Position numbers and translations under genes: made by a program
Assembly: GCF_000711825.1 (NCBI RefSeq)
Contig: NZ_KL543982.1
Coordinates: 115,923 to 179,922, forward strand
Direction of reading: 5' to 3'
Source: [Clostridium] aminophilum DSM 10710
Lineage (GTDB): Bacteria; Bacillota; Clostridia; Lachnospirales; Lachnospiraceae
Length of the DNA: 64,000 bases
Shown: positions 1 through 10,139 of the stretch, in pieces
Numbering within the stretch: position 1 is the first letter of the stretch
Layout: every line of letters begins with the position of its first letter
Notes under the pieces: generated by a model
What the model saw: the letters and a program-made list of their open reading frames with translations, nothing else
The model's database searches: none
What the model was told of the DNA's origin: nothing

Positions 1-2315
<2,315 letters not shown>

Positions 2316-2357
2316 ACACGTATCCTCCTTTGTTCTTAAACTCCAACTGCTTCGAAC

Positions 2358-2669
2358 TTACTCCGTCAGAATACGGAGGACCGCCTCGACAGCCTCACTC
2401 TTTTTTGCTTCCGCTGCCCTGACCAGATCTTCTGCTTCCTGCGCGGCTTCTTTTTCCGCGTCATTTCGCATCCGCTCTGCCTCCGAAGCAGCTGCCTGCG
2501 CGATCTCCGCAGCAGTCCCGGCGGCTTTCTGCTTCGCATCTTCTTTGATGTGCGCCGCCTTCTCGTCCGCCTCCTGCATGAGACTGTGACATTTGTCCGC
2601 TGCCTCTTTCAGAATGCGTTCCGCTTCCGTCTCGGCTTCTCTGACTGCCTTCATGGTATCTTCCACCAT
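2358..2669 (-). CDS. V-type ATPase peripheral-stalk subunit (G/H, NtpF-like)
   Basis: A 103-residue, almost entirely helical and highly charged protein (Ala, Glu, Lys heptad-like pattern throughout, no membrane segment). This fits the G/H subunit that pairs with subunit E in the outer stalk and contacts subunit I. It is the first gene of the visible operon, 42 bases upstream of subunit I. The GGAGG ribosome binding site is 12 bases from the chosen ATG, slightly long. The assignment rests on composition, size and position, because such coiled coils diverge strongly. Confidence 0.85.
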   Translation of the reverse strand: MVEDTMKAVREAETEAERILKEAADKCHSLMQEADEKAAHIKEDAKQKAAGTAAEIAQAAASEAERMRNDAEKEAAQEAEDLVRAAEAKKSEAVEAVLRILTE

Positions 2670-3385
2670 AAATCCGCATCGCCTCCTTGTTGTTTTCTTG
2701 TCACTACCATGTCATACCCGAAGAGTGCGGGATACCGTCTCCTCTTGCTGCTTTGTATCCAATATAATACAATTTCGTATTTTTGTACATGAAATTCTCG
2801 TTTATTTATCAGATTTAAACATTATATTTTGATAGTACGCATCTTTTATCGTTTTGCATCTGACAATTAAACATGATTATATCGGATACCCCCTTTTTTT
2901 CTTGTCTTTCGTCCCTTATACTCGGAATTTGCAGATATGTACAGTTGTATTTCGTAACCATATCCAATAATTCATTTTATAATGACTGCTGACAGAAAAC
3001 TCAATATACAATTATATCGGCAGTTTCATGCAGAATATTCATTCTTTTTCTCATCGGATCCGTTTCTGCCATCCGCCCTGCGCTCTCCCGTCCCCGGATC
3101 CCCGGCAGATCCGGATTTTCTTTCCCGAAAAAAGCCCGATCTTTCCCAAAATCAAATTGACGAAGCATCACTCTGGGTTGTATATTATAGAAAGTACGGT
3201 TATGACTTTTATCCTTTAAAGTTATGTTCATAAAAAGTGCTGAATTGATTTTTGCAGTTCATTTCTTCCGCCGCATGACGAACTGGCCGCATACCGTGCA
3301 GAGCCGTTCCTGCGGCAGAACCAATTCCGTTCGCCAATGGAAAAGTCCCGACCGGACAAATAATATCTTGGGAGAAAACAAATCT
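2670..3385. other. Intergenic region between divergent V-ATPase operon and SNF symporter
   Basis: About 715 bases with no convincing gene. The left half is AT-rich and must hold the leftward V-ATPase promoter, although no clear consensus pair could be settled on. The right half holds the rightward promoter at 3157-3186 and a leader of about 190 bases that ends in the symporter ribosome binding site. The leader contains short complementary stretches (for example CCGCA near 3290 and TGCGG near 3311), so it could fold, but it matches no riboswitch class known to me. Confidence 0.5.
3157..3186 (+). promoter_or_regulatory. Sigma-A type promoter for the SNF symporter
   Basis: TTGACG at 3157-3162 and TATATT at 3181-3186 are separated by 18 bases. 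Transcription would start near 3193 and give an untranslated leader of about 190 bases before the symporter start at 3386. Confidence 0.6.
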
Positions 3386-4732
3386 ATGAAAGAAAGAGAG
3401 AAACTTGCATCCCGACTGGGCTTCATCTTCCTGTCGGCAGGATGTGCCATCGGACTCGGCAATGTCTGGCGGTTCCCTTACATCACCGGACAGTACGGCG
3501 GCGCCGCCTTCGTTCTGATCTACATCCTCTTCATGCTGCTTTTGAGCGGTCCGATCATGGTAATGGAATTCGCGGTCGGACGCGGCTCCGGAAAGAGTGT
3601 TGCAAAATCGTTCCACGTTCTGGAACCTGCGGGAACGAAATGGCACATTTTCAGCTATTTCGCAATGGCCGGAAATTACCTCCTGATCATGTTCTATTCC
3701 ACGATCTCCGGCTGGGTCATCGCCTACCTTTATAAAATGCTGCGGGGCGAGTTCACCGGAAAAAGCAGTGAGGAGATCGCGCAGATCTTTGCCGACCTGA
3801 CCGTTGATCCGGTCCAGTGTGTGTTCTGGATGATCGTCATCGTCTCCATCGGCTGCGCGGTATGCGCCCTCGGTCTTCAGAACGGCGTTGAAAAGATCAC
3901 AAAAGTCATGCTGATCCTTGCGATCCGCTCCGTCACACTGTCCGGCGGCGGAGAAGGCATTAAATTCTACCTCATCCCGGACTTCAACCGAATGAGGGAG
4001 GCCGGCATCGTCAATGCCATCTATGCGGCCATGGGGCAGGCATTCTTTACGCTCTCCGTCGGCATGGGCGGTATGGCCATCTTCGGAAGCTACATCGGCA
4101 AAGAACACTCCCTGACGGGTGAGTCGGTCAATGTCGTCATTCTGGATACCTTTGTGGCTCTGACCGCAGGCTTCATCATTTTCCCGGCGTGCTTCTCCTA
4201 CGGTGTCGACGCCGGCGCGGGACCGGGCCTCATCTTCATCACCCTCCCGAATATCTTCAAAGATATGCCGGGCGGACAGATCTGGGGAGCGCTGTTCTTC
4301 GTGTTCATGAGCTTTGCGGCCCTCTCCACCATCATCGGCGTATTTGAAAACATCATGGCCTTCGGCATCGACCTCTTTGGCCTGACCCGAAAAAAGGCCG
4401 TAGCGATCAATTTTGTCGCTCTCATCGTTCTGAGTATTCCGGCTGCCATCGGCGGAAGCGTACTCGCCTGGTTCCAGCCCTTCGGCCCGGGAAGCGCGGT
4501 GCTCGATCTGGAAGATTTTCTGGTCAGCAACTGCATCATGCCGCTCGGAGCGCTCCTCTACCTCTTCTTCTGCACCCGCAACATCGGCTGGGGCTGGAAG
4601 AACTTCCTTGCAGAGGCCAATACCGGAAAAGGACTTCGCTTTCCGGCGGCAATGTATCCGTTTGTCGCTTATATTCTTCCGGTCATCGTGCTTGTGATCT
4701 TCGTGTTTGGCATTGTTCAGAAGTTTGCCTGA
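3386..4732 (+). CDS. Sodium:neurotransmitter symporter (SNF) family amino-acid transporter
   Basis: A 448-residue sodium-coupled amino-acid importer of the LeuT/MhsT family. The first helix carries the diagnostic SAGCAIGLGNVWRFPYI segment that lines the substrate and sodium sites, and about eleven membrane helices follow. An upstream in-frame ATG exists, but the start at 3386 begins with the family N-terminus and has GGGAG upstream. Oddity: at transmembrane helix 5 the protein reads KITKVMLILAIRSVTL, about eight residues shorter than LeuT between the equivalent Lys and Ile-Arg, so the helix seems too short to span the membrane. The reading frame is otherwise intact. It faces the AGCS symporter gene across a shared terminator. 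Confidence 0.9.
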   Translation: MKEREKLASRLGFIFLSAGCAIGLGNVWRFPYITGQYGGAAFVLIYILFMLLLSGPIMVMEFAVGRGSGKSVAKSFHVLEPAGTKWHIFSYFAMAGNYLLIMFYSTISGWVIAYLYKMLRGEFTGKSSEEIAQIFADLTVDPVQCVFWMIVIVSIGCAVCALGLQNGVEKITKVMLILAIRSVTLSGGGEGIKFYLIPDFNRMREAGIVNAIYAAMGQAFFTLSVGMGGMAIFGSYIGKEHSLTGESVNVVILDTFVALTAGFIIFPACFSYGVDAGAGPGLIFITLPNIFKDMPGGQIWGALFFVFMSFAALSTIIGVFENIMAFGIDLFGLTRKKAVAINFVALIVLSIPAAIGGSVLAWFQPFGPGSAVLDLEDFLVSNCIMPLGALLYLFFCTRNIGWGWKNFLAEANTGKGLRFPAAMYPFVAYILPVIVLVIFVFGIVQKFA

Positions 4733-4773
4733 ACGCCGGACAGAAACAATATCCGCAGAACGTCTGCGAAAAA

Positions 4774-4823
4774 AACGGCATCCGCCGCGGGGATGATTCT
4801 TCCCGCGGCGGATGCCGTTTTTG
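4774..4823. terminator. Bidirectional Rho-independent terminator
   Basis: A perfect 18-bp inverted repeat (arms 4774-4791 and 4802-4819, GC-rich, containing GCATCCGCCGCGG) is flanked by A-runs on the left and T-runs on the right. It can therefore stop transcription of both the rightward SNF gene and the leftward AGCS gene. Confidence 0.9.
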
Positions 4824-4870
4824 TGTTATATCGTCTTTGTGATATCCTTTCGATGCGCTTTATTTTGCGG

Positions 4871-6280
4871 TTATTCCGCCACCGGTCTCTGAACAACCGG
4901 TACGTCTTCCTTGAGATTTCTCTCGATCCGCTTTCCTCTTGCCGCTCTTGCAACCACCGCATTCAGTGCGATCAGCGCTACAAGGTTCGGCAGAACCATC
5001 AGACCGTTAAAGAGATCCGACAGGTTCCATACCAGATCGACCTTCAACAGGGATCCGAGGAAAATGCAGGCAACCACGATCACGGAGAACGGCTTCACCG
5101 CACGGCTTCCGAAAAGCTGTGTCACATTGGCTGCCGCAAAGAAATACCAGCCGATGATGGTGGAAAATGCAAAGAACAGAAGGCAGAGCGCCACGAAAAC
5201 CGAACCGAATCCGCCAAAGGCCGTGCCAAACGCCGACTGTGCAACCGGGGTACCGCTGACACCGTTCGAGATCATTCCGTCCAGAACTCCGGAAGAAAGA
5301 ATGACCAGTGCCGTAACCGTAAGAACGATAAAGGTATCCAGGAATACGCCGACCATCGCGGTCTCACCCTGCTCCTGCGGGTGCTTAACCTTTGCCATCG
5401 CGTGAGCATGAGGGGTGGAACCCATACCGGCTTCGTTGGAGAAAAGGCCTCTCGCCACGCCGAAACGCATTGCCATACGGATAGTCATTCCGGCAACAGC
5501 ACCGCCGACTGCCTTCGGGCTGAACGCGCCGATGAAAATGGATGCAACCGCTCCCGGAAGGTTGCGGAAGTTGATGGCAAGAACGATTACGCTTCCGATC
5601 AGATACAGTGCTGCCATCATCGGAACAACCTTCTCGGTGAAGGAAGCGATTCGTCCGATACCGCCCAGGAAAATGAAGGCTGCGATGACTGCGATCGCAA
5701 TGCCGACTGCGAACTTCGGCGCGCCGAACGCGGTATAGAATGCGTCACTGATGGAATTGGACTGAACCATGTTGCCCATGAAACCAAGCGCACAGATGAT
5801 GGCTACAGAGAAGAATCCGCCGAGGAACTTTCCGAAGCCGCCCGGAAATGCCTCCCGGATATAATATACCGGGCCGCCGGTGATGTTGCCATCATCGTCT
5901 CTGACACGGGTCTTCTGTGCCAGAATCGCCTCACCGTAGATGGTCGCCATGCCGAAGAATGCGGCGATCCACATCCAGAAGATTGCGCCCGGTCCGCCGG
6001 ATACCAGAGCTGTCGCACAGCCGGCGATATTGCCGGTGCCGACCTGCGCCGCAATCGCGGTGGAAAGCGCCTGGAACGAGCTCATGCCGTCCTTTCCGGC
6101 TTTCTCTCCGTTCAGGCTGAAGCCGCCGAATACGCGATGCCACGCCTGCGGGAATCTCCGGATCTGCACAAAGCCGGTGCGGATCGTGAAGAAGATGCCG
6201 GTTCCGACCAGAACATACAACAGAATGTTGTTCCAGACGAAATCATTGACCAGTACTACGATGTCATTCAGTTTGTCCAT
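4871..6280 (-). CDS. Sodium:alanine/glycine symporter (AGCS family)
   Basis: A 469-residue integral membrane protein that imports alanine or glycine with sodium. It has about ten hydrophobic helices, the family signature GLFSNEAGMGSTPHAHA in its middle, and GTGNIAGCA in an early helix. Length is typical. The start follows GAGGGGGAC. Upstream on the same strand lies a tandem glycine riboswitch (6655-6835), which argues that glycine is the physiological substrate or at least the signal. The leader between riboswitch and start is unusually long (about 370 bases) and holds two copies of a hairpin repeat. Confidence 0.95.
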   Translation of the reverse strand: MDKLNDIVVLVNDFVWNNILLYVLVGTGIFFTIRTGFVQIRRFPQAWHRVFGGFSLNGEKAGKDGMSSFQALSTAIAAQVGTGNIAGCATALVSGGPGAIFWMWIAAFFGMATIYGEAILAQKTRVRDDDGNITGGPVYYIREAFPGGFGKFLGGFFSVAIICALGFMGNMVQSNSISDAFYTAFGAPKFAVGIAIAVIAAFIFLGGIGRIASFTEKVVPMMAALYLIGSVIVLAINFRNLPGAVASIFIGAFSPKAVGGAVAGMTIRMAMRFGVARGLFSNEAGMGSTPHAHAMAKVKHPQEQGETAMVGVFLDTFIVLTVTALVILSSGVLDGMISNGVSGTPVAQSAFGTAFGGFGSVFVALCLLFFAFSTIIGWYFFAAANVTQLFGSRAVKPFSVIVVACIFLGSLLKVDLVWNLSDLFNGLMVLPNLVALIALNAVVARAARGKRIERNLKEDVPVVQRPVAE

Positions 6281-6392
6281 GTTTGTCCCCCTCTGAGAAA
6301 TGTGATTGCAGGTGGGACGCAGAATTAAGCGGGAATCGTTCGGGACTGTTTTACTAAGTGCTGTAAACGCGGAAACGTAGCTCCACTAAACT

Positions 6393-6560
6393 CGGCTTCG
6401 CCTGCCTCAGCACGCTATTTCACTAAGGCGGCATAGCCGCCAAGTGAAATATGTGTCGTTAAGGGTCGCTGCGTGGCTCGCACTAAGCTCGGAAATACCT
6501 GCCTCAGCACGCTATTTCACTAAGGCAGCACAGCTGCCAAGTGAAATATGTGTCGCTAAG
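6393..6560. repeat. Two copies of a hairpin-forming repeat in the AGCS leader
   Basis: Two direct copies (cores 6417-6450 and 6514-6547, spacing 97 bases) share flanking text such as CCTGCCTCAGCACGCT before and ATGTGTCG after. Each core is a near-perfect 34-base palindrome with outer arms ATTTCACT and AGTGAAAT. The inner stem is GGCGGC/GCCGCC in the first copy and GGCAGC/GCTGCC in the second: both sides changed together, keeping base pairing. This points to selection on a folded RNA or cruciform, or to independent insertion of two members of a dispersed family. Confidence 0.85.
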
Positions 6561-6612
6561 TGCTCTGCACAAAAAAACCGGCATTTCCGCACAAAAACAC
6601 GAAAATCCGGCT

Positions 6613-6650
6613 CTGAAAAACAGCCCTGCTGAATAGATCCAGCAGAACTT
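6613..6650 (-). terminator. Possible riboswitch expression-platform terminator
   Basis: Read leftward, just downstream of the second glycine aptamer, CTGCTG and CAGCAG can pair around an 8-base loop and are followed by GGCTGTTTTTC. The stem is short, so it could be a regulated terminator controlled by the aptamers. Whether glycine turns the gene on or off cannot be read from this alone. Confidence 0.45.
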
Positions 6651-6654
6651 TTCC

Positions 6655-6835
6655 TAATACTCTGTCCTTTTGCCTGAGAGATTCGGCATGCATATCAGCA
6701 TGTTTCCTTGCACCTTCGGCACTCCTTTTCGGAGATTCTCCAGAGCCCACTCCGTTTTTAGTCCTCGTCTCCTGAGAGACACCTGAGAGTTTTACTCCTT
6801 CGGCGGAGGCCGGAGCCTCACTTTTCTAAAAACTT
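6655..6835 (-). promoter_or_regulatory. Tandem glycine riboswitch
   Basis: Read leftward, two glycine aptamers follow each other. The first (about 6835-6753) has GCCGAAGGAG, then ACTCTCAGG, and is closed by GTTTTTAG pairing with CTAAAAAC. The second (about 6752-6655) has GCCGAAGGTGCAA and ends CTCTCAGGCAAAAGGACAGAG, the hallmark of the glycine class. The order and short linker match the cooperative two-aptamer form. It is the only regulatory element between the upstream gap and the AGCS symporter, so it should control glycine or alanine uptake. Confidence 0.93.
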
Positions 6836-6941
6836 CTACGTCGCTTGTATTAAATTGACATCAACATACCATAACATCCGGTTCATGTCAAATATAATTT
6901 CATGTCTCTGTCGGCACTCACCGTATCTGACGTCAGGGAAG

Positions 6942-6988
6942 GTTTGAAAGTTTACTTTCAAACTTTCGCCTGCGGAATCTGGTATAAT
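6942..6988 (+). promoter_or_regulatory. MATE-gene promoter with operator-like palindrome
   Basis: A perfect palindrome, GTTTGAAAGT then TT then ACTTTCAAAC (6942-6963), lies 19 bases upstream of a perfect TATAAT (6983-6988). No good -35 box is present at the right distance. A regulator bound to the palindrome may therefore either activate or occlude the promoter. The downstream gene is a multidrug-type transporter, and such genes are often controlled by a local ligand-sensing regulator; none is encoded next to it here. Confidence 0.55.
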
Positions 6989-7092
6989 AAACAGAGAGCA
7001 TTCTTGAGAGTTAACAAATCTTGGTTTCCTGTCGATGAATTACAGTGATCGAACAACACAATTTTTGTCAGGCAGTTTTATTAAAACAGGAT

Positions 7093-8826
7093 ATGTATCA
7101 TACAAACGAAAATCAACTCACTAAATTTAAGCGATTGGGAGATCTTTCCCTTTTTAAGTTCATTGAATATCTGCCATCCATGGTTTTATCCAATATATCT
7201 GCGTTACTTATGGTGACGGTAAACGGGCTGGTGGTCGGCAATTTTTTAGGAAATGATGCTCTTGCGGCTGTCACGGTTTTTGCCCCCCTGATCTTAATCG
7301 TCGGGGCCTTTTCGGTAATGGTTTCCTATGGAATCGGAATAAGTCTGTCAACATCGATCGGCAGTAATGAAGTCACACAGATTCACCAGGTCAAGACCGC
7401 ATCCTTCTGGCTGATCATCTGCTGTTCTGTTTTTGCGGCCATTTTCCAGATACCGCTTTTCTGGATTCTTCTGAAAGCATACCGGCTTCCGGACTCAATT
7501 TATGCTCTGTCATGGCAGTATGCATTCGGAGCCATGCTTTCGACTCCGTTAAGCATGATTTCAACAATCGGTTCCAATATGCTGCAGATTTCCGGCAACC
7601 CCAAAATACTGACCAGACTTACTGTCCTGGAGGGATTCGTCAATCTTCTTCTTAATCTTTTGTTTGTCGGCTTACTGCACACGGGAATAGCAGGCGCAAG
7701 TCTGGGAACAGCCTGTGCCAACTTCATCAGGGCCGGTGCAACTCTGATTTGTCTGCTGCGATATACCGATATGATTTGCTGTCGGCGATGCAGCTATGGT
7801 TTTGCAGAATATATCCGAATCCTGAAACTGGGCGTACCCAATGCAGTATCTTCACTTTTGAATGCATTTCAGGATTACCTGTTTATGCAGATTTTGATTT
7901 TGGTTTTCGGAAAAAATGCTGGGACGATCGATGCCATCTGCACATTCAGTTTTTCCGTTTTAAATGGCCTGACTATGGGAATCCTTGACGCACTGCGGCC
8001 GATCGCAGGACTTCTTAGCGGTGCCGGTGACCGGGATGGATTGAAGATTTTAATGCGTCAGACTGCGCAATTCATTGCCGGAATAATCGGTGCGATCACG
8101 TTGGCAAATGAACTTTTTCCGGGTTTTCTGTTTACACTTCACGGAATCAAAGATATTCCTCCGGGCGGTATCGCTTCTTTTCGTATTTTTTCATTGTATC
8201 TGCTGCCATATGCGTTTGCCAACTTTTTCCTTCTTTTTCTTGTAACCAGAAAGGATGTTGAGTATACCACAAAAATAACCGTAATAAGTAACATTTTTCA
8301 GCCCCTCGTTGGTCTTCTCATCATGAAAGTATGCAGCGCACCATGGGTATATCTGTCATATAGCATAACCGCCGTTTTGCTGCTCATTCCTTATATGCTT
8401 CGTTATCGCTGTTTATCCGAACGGGAAAAGCGTGAAGCGGAAACCTGCAGGGACACTGTCCTTTATATGAGTGTGAAACCTCACGAGGCTGTGGAGGCGT
8501 CCCGTGCGATCCGAGAATTTGCCGATGAACAGAGAATCCATAAAAAAATCGCGTACCGGATTGCATTGTGTATGGAAGAAATGGTTGCTTATGTGGAATA
8601 TGTCAACAAAAAAAATATTGCCGCCCAGATCATCATCCGGTTCAAAGAAAGCGGGGATGCGACCTTTGCCATCATGGACAATGGAAAATGTATCGCATAC
8701 CAAATGGAAGAAGATCGTGAAAAGGGGCTGAGCACCAATAATTATGTACTCATGCAGCGTTTGGCGAAAGATGTGAAATATCAATATGTGCTGAATATGA
8801 ACTATACCATTCTGGAATTCGCTTAA
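7093..8826 (+). CDS. MATE-family transporter fused to an anti-sigma-like (GHKL) ATPase domain
   Basis: Residues 1 to about 450 form a twelve-helix MATE exporter: the N-terminus reads SNISALLMVTVNGLVVGNFL, and internal duplication is typical of the family. The last about 125 residues, after a charged linker (REKREAETCRD), resemble an RsbW-type HATPase domain. They show CMEEMVAYVEYVN at the N-box position, IMDNGK at the G1 position, and a C-terminal stretch GLSTNNYVLMQRLAKDV like the anti-sigma G2 region. Such a domain binds ATP and a partner protein and could gate or sense transport; that role is inference. The start chosen is the ATG at 7093; an upstream in-frame GTG at 7045 lacks a better ribosome binding site. 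Confidence 0.85.
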   Translation: MYHTNENQLTKFKRLGDLSLFKFIEYLPSMVLSNISALLMVTVNGLVVGNFLGNDALAAVTVFAPLILIVGAFSVMVSYGIGISLSTSIGSNEVTQIHQVKTASFWLIICCSVFAAIFQIPLFWILLKAYRLPDSIYALSWQYAFGAMLSTPLSMISTIGSNMLQISGNPKILTRLTVLEGFVNLLLNLLFVGLLHTGIAGASLGTACANFIRAGATLICLLRYTDMICCRRCSYGFAEYIRILKLGVPNAVSSLLNAFQDYLFMQILILVFGKNAGTIDAICTFSFSVLNGLTMGILDALRPIAGLLSGAGDRDGLKILMRQTAQFIAGIIGAITLANELFPGFLFTLHGIKDIPPGGIASFRIFSLYLLPYAFANFFLLFLVTRKDVEYTTKITVISNIFQPLVGLLIMKVCSAPWVYLSYSITAVLLLIPYMLRYRCLSEREKREAETCRDTVLYMSVKPHEAVEASRAIREFADEQRIHKKIAYRIALCMEEMVAYVEYVNKKNIAAQIIIRFKESGDATFAIMDNGKCIAYQMEEDREKGLSTNNYVLMQRLAKDVKYQYVLNMNYTILEFA

Positions 8827-9021
8827 ACACACGGTATGATCTGCAAAGACGATACTGATTTTGGCAAATGTCTTCCTATGACTTTGCATGGACATCCAGC
8901 AGTTATCGTGCGCTGAAGCCACCCGCAATCGCGGCACAATTTGATCTCAATCAAGGAAATAATCCGGAATTAATTCAAAATAAAGGATGTGCATTCCGTC
9001 ACAGAAACTGTCGGCCATCAC

Positions 9022-9049
9022 TTGCATTCAGCAAAAAAAGACTTATACT
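9022..9049 (+). promoter_or_regulatory. purC promoter
   Basis: TTGCAT (9022-9027) and TATACT (9044-9049) are separated by 16 bases, about 55 bases upstream of the purC start. No purine riboswitch is visible in the 280-base gap before purC. Confidence 0.55.
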
Positions 9050-9106
9050 GAAACTGTTATCTGCGAAAAACGGCTCAGTCTAAGGCTGCTATCTAAGGAG
9101 AAATGT

Positions 9107-9976
9107 ATGAAGGAATTCAAACCGTTCAAGGAAGGCAAAGTAAGAGAGATCTATGATATTGATGACGCGCTCGTTATGGTTGCAACCGACCGTATCTCTG
9201 CATTCGATGTCATTCTGAAGAACAAGGTTGTCGGAAAGGGCAAAGTACTGACCCAGATGTCCCGCTTCTGGTTCGATCTCACAAAGGACATTCTTCCGAA
9301 CCACATGAAGAGTGTTGATACAAAGGATATGCCGGAATTTTTCCAGCAGCCTCAGTTTGACGGAAACAGCATGCTCTGCCGGAAACTGAATATGATTCCG
9401 ATCGAGTGCATCGTTCGCGGATACATCACCGGAAGCGGTTGGGAGAGCTACAAAAAAGACGGAACGGTCTGCGGAATCCGCCTTCCGGAAGGTCTGAAAG
9501 AATGCGACAAGCTTCCGGAACCGATCTACACCCCGTCCACCAAGGCCGAGATCGGTGATCACGACGAAAACATCAGCTATGAGCAGTCCATCTCCGTGCT
9601 GGAGAAGGCATACCCGGGTCACGGTGAGGAATACGCCGCAAAGATCCGCGACTGCACCATCGCTCTTTATAGAAAATGCGCCGATTACGCCCTCTCCAAA
9701 GGCATCATCATCGCCGATACCAAGTTTGAGTTCGGCCTGGACGAGAACGGAAATGTCGTCCTCGGCGACGAGATGCTCACCCCGGACAGCAGCCGCTTCT
9801 GGCCGCTGGAAGGCTACGAGGCAGGCCATTCCCAGCCGTCCTTCGACAAACAGTTCGTCCGCGACTGGCTGAAGGCAAATCCGGACAGCAACTACGATCT
9901 TCCGCAGGAGATCATTGACAAGACCATCGCAAAGTACAAAGAGGCCTATAAGCTTCTGACCGGAAAAGATCTGTAA
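9107..9976 (+). CDS. purC: Phosphoribosylaminoimidazole-succinocarboxamide synthase
   Basis: This 289-residue cytoplasmic ligase joins aspartate to CAIR using ATP to make SAICAR in de novo purine synthesis. The N-terminus GKVREIYDIDD and the segment ATDRISAFDVILKN are typical SAICAR synthetase motifs. IECIVRGYITGSGW and the late DTKFEFGLDENG are also conserved. The ATG at 9107 follows TAAGGAG at a 7-base spacing, which decides it over an in-frame start 40 codons upstream. The gene stands alone here with its own promoter and terminator, rather than in a purine operon. Confidence 0.97.
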   Translation: MKEFKPFKEGKVREIYDIDDALVMVATDRISAFDVILKNKVVGKGKVLTQMSRFWFDLTKDILPNHMKSVDTKDMPEFFQQPQFDGNSMLCRKLNMIPIECIVRGYITGSGWESYKKDGTVCGIRLPEGLKECDKLPEPIYTPSTKAEIGDHDENISYEQSISVLEKAYPGHGEEYAAKIRDCTIALYRKCADYALSKGIIIADTKFEFGLDENGNVVLGDEMLTPDSSRFWPLEGYEAGHSQPSFDKQFVRDWLKANPDSNYDLPQEIIDKTIAKYKEAYKLLTGKDL

Positions 9977-10073
9977 GAACGAGACGAAACACGCTTCGCG
10001 GGTTTCGCTCGTTATCGCGGCAGTTGCCAAGGCCTTGTGCAAGCACAGGCTTTGGCTCGTTGATCGCGCAATA

Positions 10074-10120
10074 AAAAAATCCGCTGGACTCCGAATCCGG
10101 AATCCGGCGGACTTTTTTTA
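10074..10120. terminator. Bidirectional terminator between convergent genes
   Basis: An imperfect GC-rich stem (TCCGCTGGA pairing with TCCGGCGGA) is flanked by AAAAAAA on the left and TTTTTTT on the right. It lies between purC and the leftward zinc-ribbon gene. Confidence 0.85.
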
Positions 10121-10139
10121 CGCGGCTGACCTGCCCCGT

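Noticed and set aside
2982..3233. Overlapping small frames on both strands upstream of the SNF symporter
   Set aside because: They overlap each other and the promoter, and no ribosome binding site or family is visible.
4793..6328. A 511-residue plus-strand frame opposite the AGCS symporter
   Set aside because: It is Arg/His/Gly-rich with no domain and lies fully antisense to a well-supported membrane protein; codon bias of the real gene keeps it open.
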